From assembly GCA_029202385.1 (NCBI GenBank), contig CP119314.1, positions 1,676,501 through 1,740,500 of the forward strand: DNA of 64,000 nucleotides, read 5' to 3'. The position numbers and the translations under genes were made by a program. The notes beneath the pieces are model-generated. The model did no database searches and was not told the DNA's origin. It saw only the letters and a program-made list of their open reading frames with translations. The stretch is from Candidatus Sphingomonas phytovorans (GTDB lineage Bacteria; Pseudomonadota; Alphaproteobacteria; Sphingomonadales; Sphingomonadaceae). Shown piece after piece: positions 1 to 9,324 of the stretch; the stretch's first letter is position 1; the number at the start of each line of letters is the position of its first letter.

Positions 1-93
1 GAACGCGCCATTGGCTCGACATAGGCGAAGCTATCGGGAGCGCAACCGCGAGATTGGCGATTATCGCCCCCGCGCGTGATCAACAGCCGAATT

Positions 94-2058
94 CTACCTG
101 CCGAAAAGGAATCTGACCCGCTGGGTGCTGGCGCCGCAGCCAAGCGATCCGTCCGGACGATAGCTCTTGGCGTATCGGGCACCGGCCATGGTGCGCACCC
201 CCGCCTTGGTGAAGACGAATGGGGGATAGCTGAGCACCGCGCGCTCGTTGACCACGCGTCCGTCCGCGGCGACATCGAACTGGGTCTGGGTCCAGCCCTC
301 AAAGCCCCAAGCCGTCGCTTCCTGCGGATAGACTCCGCCCGCGTGAAGGAGCTTCGGCGCGGAATCTATGATACCGCACTGGTTGGCGGCGAGCCCCGAT
401 CGCTCGAACGCTTCACGCGCGGCTGCCGCGTTTCCGGATTGCTGCTCGATCGAGGCGATGCGGACGAGCGCCCCCACCCGCATCGGATCATTCGCCGCCA
501 GCGCTTGATCGTCGGCGACCTGATGCAGCAGTTCGCGGGTCCGCGACCCCGCCGAACGCTCGTCAGCGTCCGCGATCAGCAACCGCACCACCGATCGCGC
601 CTGCGGATTTCCGGTGTAGAGCGGTTGCGACAGGAGTGGCATGGCGGCACGCGCAAAGTCACCCCCGCGCTTGCCGGCGGCGCGGGCCGTGCCCCGCTCC
701 ACGATATCCAGCGCCAGACGCGGAACCGGCGGCACGCCGTTTGCGTCTGCGATAGCAAGGGCGCGGCGCGCGAGAACGTTCGTCTCCTCGCGCGGCACCA
801 CCACATTGCGCATCAGGCGATAGAGCGGCGGCAGTACTTCGATCGACTCAGCCCCTTTCGCCTCCGCGGCAGCGAGCGCGGCACGCTGTCGAGGCAAGGC
901 GACCGCATCGGACGTGTGGTCCGCCGCCGGAACCGGCAGGCGCTTTTCCGTCATCCAGCTTTCCAGGCTGGCCGACAGAAAATCGCCGATCGAGGGGCGC
1001 TGGAACTCGGTCGAGCACCGCATCTCGATCCGGATATTGTACCGGAAGAATCGGGGCAGCGCCTTCACCTGCTCGGGTGTCCATGACCAGCCCAACGCCG
1101 CACGGGCGAACTCGAGCGCGACGGGACCACCCCCGGCCGCGTAGATCGGGGTACTGGTAGTGACCGTCCCGTCATCGCCGATGCTGAATTCCACCACGGC
1201 CATGTCATCCGGCTTGAGGCCACCCTCCCCGCCACAGGAGGGCGCCTTCATCTGCACCGCGGGATCGAACGATCCCTCCGGCAAACGGCCGGCACCGGTA
1301 TAGGCCATGTATTTCCGCGCCGAGTCCCCATCGCCCGCCAACAACGCCGCGATCGCGGTGTCGGAACGCGCTGATACATCCCGCAGATCGACACGCGTCG
1401 TCAGCCCGCCCAGAAGTTTGACGGCTTCAGCGGACTTGACACGCGCTCCCGCGAAATCGCCATCGTTGAGCAGCAGCAACCCTTCACGCCGGGCAAACTC
1501 CGCCGCGACGACCGAGTCGGTCTTGGTCGTCGCAATGAGCGCCTTCGTCTTGCCAAGCGCATCCGCGGCGACCGCCGGATCGACGAAAGTAGCCGTCTGA
1601 ATGAGACCGAGCAGCGCCACGAAACGATTGGCCACACCGTCACTCGCCGACGCCGCGTCGCGATAGGCGGCCATCGCGCTGGCATAGTCGACCGCCCCCT
1701 GCGCGATACGCGCCAGGTTAATATACGCGCGGTAGCGATCCTCGCTCAGCGACGCGTCATCGGCTGGCAATCCCGCGAGGCCGGCACGCGCCGCCGCTAC
1801 CGCTTCGTCCTTGCGATCCAGTTCCAGCAATGCCGCACTCTTGCGCACCAGCACGATCGCATGGCTACGCCGATTCTTCATCGTCCGGCGTTCCAGCGCT
1901 TCCCAGGCGTTGAGCGCCGCCTGTTTATCGCTGCCTGCGTCAAGCGCGGCCGCCGCCTCGAAATCCTGCTGGATAGTGGTGGCCGCCTGCTGCGCGGCGA
2001 TCGGCGACGCGGCGCCGATCAGGGCCATGCTCGCTATGCTGACCTTAAGTATCCGCAT
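94..2058 (-). CDS. Periplasmic TPR-like protein with two TonB-C-like domains
   Basis: A 654-residue protein. I start it at the ATG at 2058 because it opens with a clear signal peptide (MRILKVSIASMALIGAASP, cleavage near AAQQ); a longer reading to 2157 would run into rnpB. The middle is Ala-rich and helical, like tetratricopeptide repeats. Two stretches resemble the C-terminal domain of TonB: one near residues 290-355 (EFSIGDDGTV followed by a W-rich helix) and one at the C terminus (FDVAADGRVVNERAVL). There is no N-terminal anchor or Pro-rich spacer as in true TonB, so an energy-transducing role is unlikely. A soluble periplasmic scaffold is an inference; no specific function is recognised. 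It lies downstream of rnpB on the same strand. Confidence 0.75.
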   Translation of the reverse strand: MRILKVSIASMALIGAASPIAAQQAATTIQQDFEAAAALDAGSDKQAALNAWEALERRTMKNRRSHAIVLVRKSAALLELDRKDEAVAAARAGLAGLPADDASLSEDRYRAYINLARIAQGAVDYASAMAAYRDAASASDGVANRFVALLGLIQTATFVDPAVAADALGKTKALIATTKTDSVVAAEFARREGLLLLNDGDFAGARVKSAEAVKLLGGLTTRVDLRDVSARSDTAIAALLAGDGDSARKYMAYTGAGRLPEGSFDPAVQMKAPSCGGEGGLKPDDMAVVEFSIGDDGTVTTSTPIYAAGGGPVALEFARAALGWSWTPEQVKALPRFFRYNIRIEMRCSTEFQRPSIGDFLSASLESWMTEKRLPVPAADHTSDAVALPRQRAALAAAEAKGAESIEVLPPLYRLMRNVVVPREETNVLARRALAIADANGVPPVPRLALDIVERGTARAAGKRGGDFARAAMPLLSQPLYTGNPQARSVVRLLIADADERSAGSRTRELLHQVADDQALAANDPMRVGALVRIASIEQQSGNAAAAREAFERSGLAANQCGIIDSAPKLLHAGGVYPQEATAWGFEGWTQTQFDVAADGRVVNERAVLSYPPFVFTKAGVRTMAGARYAKSYRPDGSLGCGASTQRVRFLFGR

Positions 2059-2124
2059 GACATCCCCACCTCTCGCAAGATATGCGACGGAAATATCGCA
2101 GCGTAAAGAAGGGTTTCGCAAAAA

Positions 2125-2502
2125 TGCCAGAGGGTCTGTAAGCCGGGTTCTGTCCACCCTTTTCAGGGATGGGCGACCATTCCTCTAGGCCGGCATTTGC
2201 ATGCCGGCTCAAGCAACCAACCCGGGCGACGGGCAGAAACGATGCCCCGGAACCGAAGTCCCATGCCGCCCCTATTCGGTCTTGCTCCCGGTGGGGTTTG
2301 CCGTGCCGCTCCTGTTACCAGTCGCGCGGTGCGCTCTTGCCGCACCCTTTCACCGTGGCGGGGCCGAAGCCTTCGCCGTCTGCTCTCTGTGGCACTTTCC
2401 CTGGGGTCGCCCCCGCCGGGCGTTACCCGGCACCGTCGTTTCGCGGAGCCCGGACTTTCCTCGGCACGCTGACGCGTGACGCGGCCGCCCGACCCTCTGG
2501 CA
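2125..2502 (-). ncRNA. rnpB: RNase P RNA (M1 RNA), bacterial type A
   Basis: Read on the minus strand, the region has the universal 5' block GAGGAAAGTCCGGGCTCC and the 3' block ACAGAACCCGGCTTAC. The two ends form a perfect 12-bp P1 stem: TGCCAGAGGGTC at 2491-2502 pairs with GACCCTCTGGCA at 2125-2136. The length of about 378 nt is normal. This is the catalytic RNA that trims the 5' leader of tRNA precursors. A T-run directly after P1 (TTTTTG) probably belongs to the terminator. Exact ends are set by P1 and may be off by a few bases. Confidence 0.95.
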
Positions 2503-2721
2503 GGAGCCCCTTAGTCCAGCCGGGGCCGCGAACCAAACGAACTTTTAGCTGCTATCCGCCGATAGGACCACGACGGTGCGTTCGCATTCTTTGCTTTGTC
2601 CGATGAGGAGTTTACCAACCGGAATCGTCAGAGGACAGAATCTTCGCTGCGCATGCAGGCGGCGGTAGCCGCCTGTCACGATGTCCGAGACGGCAAGAAG
2701 AACCTGAAAAGAGGCGCGGTC

Positions 2722-5700
2722 GTGGTCAGCCAAATCAATCAACTTCATGGTGACAAAGTCTTGGAAGCCGATCTTCCCGTGAAAATATTCGCGCCCATCG
2801 CGCCCTCTCCCGCCTTGCGCGACGACGAACCCTATGCGCGCGACGAGCTCCTCCATGAGATGTTCGAGGCAAGCTACCGTCGGCATTTCTCCCGTACCGC
2901 CGTCCGCCTGCTGGGTGACAACCTGGAAAACAGCCGGCGTGCCGCGCTCAGCTACATGGAGTTGCACCAGCGGGCGTTGCGTTTCGCCCGGATGCTGCAG
3001 TCGATGGGCGTGCGACATGGCGATCGCGTCGTCCTCTGCCTTCCGCGCGGGCTCGACCAATATATGGCGATCCTCGGCACCCTGTGGTGCGGCGCCTGCT
3101 ACGTTCCGGTCGACTGGGCCTATCCGCAGGACCGGATCGACTACATCATCGAGGACAGCGGCGCCGTCCTAGTCGTCACGGAGACGGAACGCGCCGCGGC
3201 GATGCCGATCCGCAGCCTGTCCGTCGACGCCATGCTGGGCGACCTCGCCGCGCTGGAGGCTGACTCGCTCGGCAGGCACGAAACCGAGGCAAGCCCCGAC
3301 GATCTCGCCTATATCATCTACACCTCGGGCACGACCGGCAGGCCGAAGGGCGTGATGATCACGCACCGCAACGCCTGCCATCTGGTCCGGTCGGAGAGCG
3401 CCATCCTGGCGCTCGACGGCAAGGACCTCGTCTTCGGCGGCTTCAGCCTTGCGTTCGACATGTCGGTCGAGACGATGTGGAGCGCGTTCTTCGTCGGCGC
3501 TGAGCTGCTGGTCGCATCGGAAGCGCTGGCAAAGGCAGGGCCGGACATGGCGCTCGTGCTCGCGCGCGAGGCTGTGACGGTGTGGCATGTCGTGCCGTCG
3601 CTCCTCACCCTGGTCGATATCGACATGCCGGCGCTTCGCCTGCTGAATCTCGGCGGTGAGGCCTGTCCACCCGATCTCGTGGAACGATGGGCACGGCCGG
3701 GGCGGCGCATCCTCAATACCTATGGGCCGACCGAGACGACCGTCACCGCGACATGGACCGAGGTGCAGCCCGGGCGCCGGGTCACGATCGGACGGCCGCT
3801 ACCCGGCTACACCGCATGGATCGTCGACGAAGCGCTATGGCCGGTGGCGGCCGGTGCTGAAGGCGAACTCGTGATTGGCGGGCCTGGTGTCGGGGCAGGC
3901 TATGTCGGGCGGCCGGACCTGACGGCGGAAAAGTTCGTCCAGACCCCGTTCGAGGGCCCCGACGGCCAGACCGCGCTCATTTATCGCTCCGGCGACCTGG
4001 TTCGTCTCGACGCGGTCGGCGATATCGAATTCATCGGGCGAATCGATACCCAGGTGAAGATCCGGGGCTTTCGCGTCGAGCTCGCCGAGATCGAGGCTGT
4101 CCTCGCCGAAGACGCGGCCGTCGCGCAGGCCGTTGTCCATCTCTTCCGCGACGACGATGGTTCGGAATTCCTCGCGGCGTTCCTGGTGGCGCGCGCGAAC
4201 GCCCGGATCGACCTCGACGACGCCAAGGCCCGGGTCCGCGACCGGCTTCCCAATTATATGCGCCCGGCGGCCTATGAGATCCTGCCCTCGCTGCCGACCC
4301 TGCCTGCGTCGGGCAAAGTCGACCGCAAGGCACTTCAGCGTCCCGCCATGCTTGTGGACACGACGCGCGAGACGGTCGAGCCGGCAACCCCGCTTGAAGC
4401 CACGCTTCACGCGATCTGGAGCGAGTCGTTCGCCCCGCAGAAGGTTTCCGTTCTCGACGACATCTTCGAGGATCTGGGCGGCCATTCGCTGAAGGTCGCC
4501 CGTCTCGTTTCGGCCATCCGTACTGCCCCGGGGCTCGAGGGCGTCTCCATCCAGGACCTGTACGCTGCATCGAACATCCGCGCGCTGGCCACGCGGATAG
4601 GCAGCCAGGCACCCGTGGAGCAGGCCGAGGAGCTGCCGTTCCACAGGATCGTCGCCTGGAAGCGCTGGCTGTGCGGATTGGCCCAGACGATCGCGCTGAT
4701 CCCGATCTTCACGGTCGCCGGACTGCAATGGTTCTTCCCCTATCTCGCTTATACCCGAATGGCCGATCAGGTGGATCGGGTGACGGCGCTGTTGCTGAGC
4801 GGATTCAGCTTCGTCTTCATCCCCCCGCTGGCCATGATCGCGTCCGTCATCGTCAAATGGCTGGTGATCGGACGGTTCCGCGCGGGCGATTATCCGCTCT
4901 GGGGCAGCTATTATTTCCGCTGGTGGTTCGTTCGCCGCTTCTCCGAAGTGATCGCGACACCCTATCTCGCCGGCACGCCCATGATCCGCGTTTATTACCG
5001 GCTCCTTGGCGCGCGCGTCGGCACCGATGCCTTTATCGGACGCGGCAATATCGATGCGGCTGATCTGGTGACGATCGGCCCGCGGGCGATCATCAGCGAT
5101 TATGCCATGCTGGCAACCAGCTCGGTCGAGCGCGGGTTGCTGCGGCTTGGATCGGCCGAGATCGGCGCCGGCGCCTTTGTCGGATCGATGGCCGTGGTCG
5201 GTCGTGGATCCGTCCTGGAGGAAGGTTCCGTGCTTGAGGATCTGTCCGCCTTGCCCGTTGGCGCGCGCATCCCTGCGGGCGAACGCTGGGACGGATCGCC
5301 GGCCCAGCGGGTCGGTACCGTTTCACCGCTGGAGCCCGTCGCGCCGGTATCGGCGACCGGGCGCCTGCTGGTGAATATCGCGCTCATGCTGGCGGCCCTG
5401 ATCCTGCCGCTCGTCGCGATCCTGCCGATCGCGCCGGGCCTCGTCGCGATGATCGAAATCGACTGGCGCAGCGAAAGCTACACCTATCTCCTGATCTCGC
5501 CGGTACTGGCGACCACCTACGTGCTGCTGATGTGCGTGCTCACCGTCGCGGCCAAGCGGCTGATCCTGGGACGCGTGAAGCCCGGGCGCTACGCGACGGA
5601 CAGCTGGTTCTATGTTCGCTTCTGGTTCGTCCAGCAGATCAACGACCTCGCGCTCCGGCTGCTGCATCCGATCTATGCGACGCTCTATGTCGTGCCCTGG

Positions 5701-6762
5701 TACCGGGCGCTCGGCGTGAAGGTCGGGCGTCGTGCGGAGATTTCGACCGCGGCCGCGATCGTTCCCGACCTCGTCGATATCGGTGCCGAGAGCTTCATCG
5801 CCGACGCGGTATTGTTCGGCGCGGCGCGGGTCGAGCCGGGCGCGATCCGCCTGGCCCATACCCGTATCGGCCGACGGTCGTTCATCGGCAATTCGGCATT
5901 GCTGCCGACCGGCGCGACGATCGGCGACGGCGTGCTCATCGGCGTCCTGTCAAAGCCGCCCGAGGATGGCGGCGCGGAGCGCCCCGACGGGACCTGGTTC
6001 GGGTCGCCGCCGATTTCGCTGCCAGTTCGCCAGACGGTCGGGCTGTTCGACGAAGGCGCGCGCTTCAACCCCGGCCCGCGCCTGGTGATGACCCGCCTCG
6101 CGATCGAGGCAGTCCGCGTCACGCTGTCGCTCACGGTCTTCATCGCGCTGTTCAGCGTCCTGTTGTCGATCGTCGGCGAGCTCGACGACCTGCGCAACGG
6201 CGGGCTGCTGATCCTGATCGCCTTCCCCTTCCTCTATATCGGCTTCGCGCTCGCCTGCGGGCTGGCGGTGGTCCTGCTCAAATGGCTCGTCATGGGGGTC
6301 TACAAGCCGACCACCCAGCCCCTGTGGAGCACCTTTGTCTGGCGGACCGAGCTGGTGACGGCGACCTTCGAGAATCTCGCGGTGCCGAACCTGCTTGAAC
6401 CGTTGCGCGGCACGCCGTGGCTGCCCGCCTATCTTCGTCTTCTCGGCTGCCGCATCGGCAAGCGCTGCTATCTCGATACGACTGATCTCACCGAGCATGA
6501 TCTCGTCACGATCGGCGACGATGTCGCGCTCAACGATCTTTCAGGGCTTCAGACTCACCTGTTCGAGGACCGGGTCATGAAGGTCAGCGGCGTAACGGTA
6601 GGCGACCGGGCGTCGATCGGCTCCTACGCGATCGTGCTGTACGACGCCGATATCGGCGCTGATGCTCAGCTTGGCGATCTGTCGGTCATCATGAAGGGAG
6701 AGACCTTGCCTCCCGGCACATCCTGGGAAGGAGCCCCTGCCCGGCTTGCGCGATCGATCTGA
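2722..6762 (+). CDS. Pls/PosA-like non-ribosomal peptide synthetase, single module with three tandem membrane domains
   Basis: About 1346 residues from a GTG at 2722, chosen because GAGG lies 7 bases upstream; the frame is open further up but without a ribosome site. Order of parts: adenylation domain (A3 motif YTSGTTGRPKG near residue 197; YGPTETT; A10 motif with Lys532 in SGKVDRKAL), carrier domain (LGGHSL, phosphopantetheine Ser589), then three repeats of two membrane helices followed by a left-handed beta-helix-like hexapeptide domain (roughly 640-867, 890-1103, 1120-1346). There is no ordinary condensation or thioesterase domain. This is the architecture of epsilon-poly-lysine synthetase (Pls) and of the family with the NRPS terminal domain of unknown function (TIGR02353). 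It should load one amino acid and join it repeatedly at the membrane. My hand-read specificity residues are D, M, E, H, N, G, T, V, T, K; the acidic residue at position 239 suggests a basic substrate, but this is weak. The PPTase gene follows after 16 bp. Confidence 0.9.
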   Translation: MVSQINQLHGDKVLEADLPVKIFAPIAPSPALRDDEPYARDELLHEMFEASYRRHFSRTAVRLLGDNLENSRRAALSYMELHQRALRFARMLQSMGVRHGDRVVLCLPRGLDQYMAILGTLWCGACYVPVDWAYPQDRIDYIIEDSGAVLVVTETERAAAMPIRSLSVDAMLGDLAALEADSLGRHETEASPDDLAYIIYTSGTTGRPKGVMITHRNACHLVRSESAILALDGKDLVFGGFSLAFDMSVETMWSAFFVGAELLVASEALAKAGPDMALVLAREAVTVWHVVPSLLTLVDIDMPALRLLNLGGEACPPDLVERWARPGRRILNTYGPTETTVTATWTEVQPGRRVTIGRPLPGYTAWIVDEALWPVAAGAEGELVIGGPGVGAGYVGRPDLTAEKFVQTPFEGPDGQTALIYRSGDLVRLDAVGDIEFIGRIDTQVKIRGFRVELAEIEAVLAEDAAVAQAVVHLFRDDDGSEFLAAFLVARANARIDLDDAKARVRDRLPNYMRPAAYEILPSLPTLPASGKVDRKALQRPAMLVDTTRETVEPATPLEATLHAIWSESFAPQKVSVLDDIFEDLGGHSLKVARLVSAIRTAPGLEGVSIQDLYAASNIRALATRIGSQAPVEQAEELPFHRIVAWKRWLCGLAQTIALIPIFTVAGLQWFFPYLAYTRMADQVDRVTALLLSGFSFVFIPPLAMIASVIVKWLVIGRFRAGDYPLWGSYYFRWWFVRRFSEVIATPYLAGTPMIRVYYRLLGARVGTDAFIGRGNIDAADLVTIGPRAIISDYAMLATSSVERGLLRLGSAEIGAGAFVGSMAVVGRGSVLEEGSVLEDLSALPVGARIPAGERWDGSPAQRVGTVSPLEPVAPVSATGRLLVNIALMLAALILPLVAILPIAPGLVAMIEIDWRSESYTYLLISPVLATTYVLLMCVLTVAAKRLILGRVKPGRYATDSWFYVRFWFVQQINDLALRLLHPIYATLYVVPWYRALGVKVGRRAEISTAAAIVPDLVDIGAESFIADAVLFGAARVEPGAIRLAHTRIGRRSFIGNSALLPTGATIGDGVLIGVLSKPPEDGGAERPDGTWFGSPPISLPVRQTVGLFDEGARFNPGPRLVMTRLAIEAVRVTLSLTVFIALFSVLLSIVGELDDLRNGGLLILIAFPFLYIGFALACGLAVVLLKWLVMGVYKPTTQPLWSTFVWRTELVTATFENLAVPNLLEPLRGTPWLPAYLRLLGCRIGKRCYLDTTDLTEHDLVTIGDDVALNDLSGLQTHLFEDRVMKVSGVTVGDRASIGSYAIVLYDADIGADAQLGDLSVIMKGETLPPGTSWEGAPARLARSI

Positions 6763-6778
6763 GCCTGGCGATCCGACT

Positions 6779-7420
6779 ATGGCGACCTGGCTTTCCGATA
6801 CGCTGGATTCGTTGCCGCGCGCACCCGATGCGCCGGTCGCCTGGTCGGTCCGCCTCGACCGTCCCGCCACGCCGACGATGGTGGCCCGTGCCAGCCTGTT
6901 GCCGGATGACCTGACTGACCTCGCGAAACGGCCCGACGCCGGAATGCGCGGCCTGCGGCGGCGACTGGCCAGGCTGCTTGTCGCGACGGCAACCGGCGAG
7001 CATCCGGACCTGATACGGATCGAACGCTCGCGACTTGGTGCCCCCGTCGTCGTCGTCCCTGACGGCTGGCATATCAGCCTGGCGGGGCAATGGCCGTTCT
7101 GCGCCATAGCGCTCTCCCGCGCCCCGGTGGGCATCGATGTCGAACCGCTCGCCACGGCCGCCCTCCCCCTCGACCTGTTCACCGCTGCCGAGCACTCGGC
7201 TTTCAAGAACGAGGAGCCGATCGAGCGGCTGTTCCGATGGATCGCGAAGGAAGCGCATGCGAAGAGGCTGGGGCGCGCCAGCCTGGCCGATCCAGCCCGC
7301 ATCGAGACATGGCGATCGCACGGAGAACTGCTGGTCCGGTGTGCTGATGGCATCTCCCGCTGCGAAATCCGCATCCTGAACGACGCGGCGCACGCCCTGG
7401 CCATCGCGGCGGAAAGCTGA
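6779..7420 (+). CDS. 4'-phosphopantetheinyl transferase, Sfp/EntD type
   Basis: 213 residues from the ATG at 6779. The two signature motifs are present: GIDVE at residues 118-122, whose Asp and Glu bind magnesium, and WIAKEAHAK starting at Trp154, with the catalytic Glu158 and Lys. The enzyme moves phosphopantetheine from CoA to the Ser of carrier domains. The gene starts 16 bp after the Pls-like synthetase, so it very probably primes Ser589 of that protein, although it could also serve the XrtA-linked acyl carrier protein at 51395. A TTG start at 6746 overlapping the synthetase gene is possible but has poorer spacing. Confidence 0.9.
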   Translation: MATWLSDTLDSLPRAPDAPVAWSVRLDRPATPTMVARASLLPDDLTDLAKRPDAGMRGLRRRLARLLVATATGEHPDLIRIERSRLGAPVVVVPDGWHISLAGQWPFCAIALSRAPVGIDVEPLATAALPLDLFTAAEHSAFKNEEPIERLFRWIAKEAHAKRLGRASLADPARIETWRSHGELLVRCADGISRCEIRILNDAAHALAIAAES

Positions 7421-7465
7421 CGGCCCGCCGCCGATCTCATTCCCGATCTGCTTCAGCGGTTCCGG

Positions 7466-9223
7466 CTAGACCGATCCGCTCGGATCGATCATCGGCCCCG
7501 ACATCTCGCGCGATCCGGGTGCGCGAGTGAACGGCAGGGATCCGGTCTGCCGTTCGATCATGCGGTGGACGACCGGCGGTGCCGGCCCTTCGTGCAACGC
7601 CGCGAGGTCGGCGCTGTTGTCCGCATCCGCATGCGTGCGCCGCTGGTTGTGCCGTACATAATCAAGCCAGGTCGCCACATGATAGCGCTCGACCCAGAGC
7701 AGCGGATCGCCGAGATCGCGCAGCAGCGTCCAGTGCCGCGCGCCGTCGCGCCGGCGGATGCGGCTGCGTTCGCCCATGACTCGCAGGAAGGTGACGATGT
7801 CCTTCTGCGCGATCCTGTATTCGATCGTGATCACCACCGGGCCGCTGCGCGATTCGATCGGGACAACCGTCTCCGGCTCGGTCCATCGGCTGAGCGGATC
7901 GAGATTGAGCTGTTCCACCTGCGGCAGCGGGATCCGGAAGCCCAGCAGCGCGCCGGCGACCTGCACGGCCGCCGCGACGAGGAGGGCGGTGGATACCCCG
8001 TGGTCTTCCGCGATCACGCCGAACAGCCAGCTTCCGGCAGCCATGCCGCCAAAAGCCGTCATCTGGTAAAGCGCCAGGCCACGCGCCACGACCCAGCGCG
8101 GTGACGCCATCTGAACGGTCACGTTGAAGGTCGACAGGGACAGCACCCAGCCCGCGCCGGCCAGCATCAGCGCCGGGATGGTCGCGGCCATATAGGGGCT
8201 GGCAGCGGTCGCCGCCGCGCCAAGCGCGAGTGCGATCGCCCCGATCAGCACGATTCGTTCGTTGGATAGGCGCTGCCGCAGCCGGCCGCTCGCCAGCGCG
8301 CCACCCACCGCACCGATGCCGAAACCTCCGAGCAGCACGCCGAAGGTCAGCGCGCCGCCGCCCATCAGGTCGCGCGCGATGAGCGGCATCAGCGCCGGCA
8401 CCGCGCTCGCCGCCAGGCCGAAAAGGCAGGCGCGCACCATGACGACGCGCAGGTTGGGCGACATCGCGACGTAGCGCAGCCCCGCCCCCATCGCGACGCC
8501 GAGCCGCTCGCGCGGCAGCAGCCGCGGGGGGATTTCGGGTCGCCAGCGCGCGAGCACGACGATCAGCCCGACATAGCTCACCGCATTGGCCAGGAAGGCG
8601 GCCGCCGCCCCCGCCGCCGCGACGATCAACCCGCCGATCGCGGGGCCGACGCTGCGCGCGATGTTGAAGCCCATCGAGTTGAACGCGATTGCGCCGGGCA
8701 ACACCGGCCGGGGCACCATATCCCCCACCGAAGCCTGCCAGGCCGGCCCGTTGACCGCCGTGCCGCAGCCGATCAGGAAGGTGAAGCCGAGCAGCAGCCA
8801 GGGACTGAGCAACCCCAGCCAGGCACAGACGGCAAGCCCCGCCGATACGACCAGCATGAAGCTCTGCGCCCAGAGCATGACGAGCCGGCGGTCGAGATTG
8901 TCGGCAACCGCGCCGGCCCAGAGCGAAAGCAGCATGATCGGCAAGGTGGTCGATGCCTGCACCAGGGCGACGAATTGCGGGGAGCTGGCCAGCGACACCA
9001 TCATCCACGACGCACCGACCGATTGAATCAGGCCGCCGAAATTGGACGCGAGGTTGGCGATCCATACCTCGCGGAAGATCGGGATCGAGAAAGCCGAGGC
9101 TGGCCTGGCGGAGTCGGGCGCGGTGGCTGGCATGGCATGTCGTTGCGGCAAGCCGCCCGCGATGCCAAGCCTCGTCATGCCATAATCGCCGCTGATCTTC
9201 GAGCCGGAGGAGGCAGGTTTCAT
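7466..9223 (-). CDS. MFS transporter of the MFS_3 (transmembrane secretion effector) type, with C-terminal soluble domain
   Basis: 585 residues. The first 430 or so form about 12 hydrophobic helices with a loop rich in DNLDRR between helices 2 and 3, as in the EntS-like exporter group. Residues from about 460 to the end form a soluble domain (ITIEYRIAQKDIVTFLRVM, then RRDGARHW and WLDYVRHNQR), which matches the ferredoxin-like extension found on many MFS_3 proteins. It faces the synthetase/PPTase pair with a 45-bp gap and is a candidate exporter of their product (inference). The start is uncertain: internal ATGs at residues 16 (MTRLG) and 31 (MPATA) are alternatives, and no good ribosome site is seen. 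Confidence 0.82.
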   Translation of the reverse strand: MKPASSGSKISGDYGMTRLGIAGGLPQRHAMPATAPDSARPASAFSIPIFREVWIANLASNFGGLIQSVGASWMMVSLASSPQFVALVQASTTLPIMLLSLWAGAVADNLDRRLVMLWAQSFMLVVSAGLAVCAWLGLLSPWLLLGFTFLIGCGTAVNGPAWQASVGDMVPRPVLPGAIAFNSMGFNIARSVGPAIGGLIVAAAGAAAAFLANAVSYVGLIVVLARWRPEIPPRLLPRERLGVAMGAGLRYVAMSPNLRVVMVRACLFGLAASAVPALMPLIARDLMGGGALTFGVLLGGFGIGAVGGALASGRLRQRLSNERIVLIGAIALALGAAATAASPYMAATIPALMLAGAGWVLSLSTFNVTVQMASPRWVVARGLALYQMTAFGGMAAGSWLFGVIAEDHGVSTALLVAAAVQVAGALLGFRIPLPQVEQLNLDPLSRWTEPETVVPIESRSGPVVITIEYRIAQKDIVTFLRVMGERSRIRRRDGARHWTLLRDLGDPLLWVERYHVATWLDYVRHNQRRTHADADNSADLAALHEGPAPPVVHRMIERQTGSLPFTRAPGSREMSGPMIDPSGSV

Positions 9224-9324
9224 AGCGCGCGGGATGCCTGAGGGGGCAATGTCAGCGGCAGTTCAATGGCGACCACCTCGCCAAAGCGGCCCTTCGCGTT
9301 TCACACCGGCAGCATCAAGGATTT

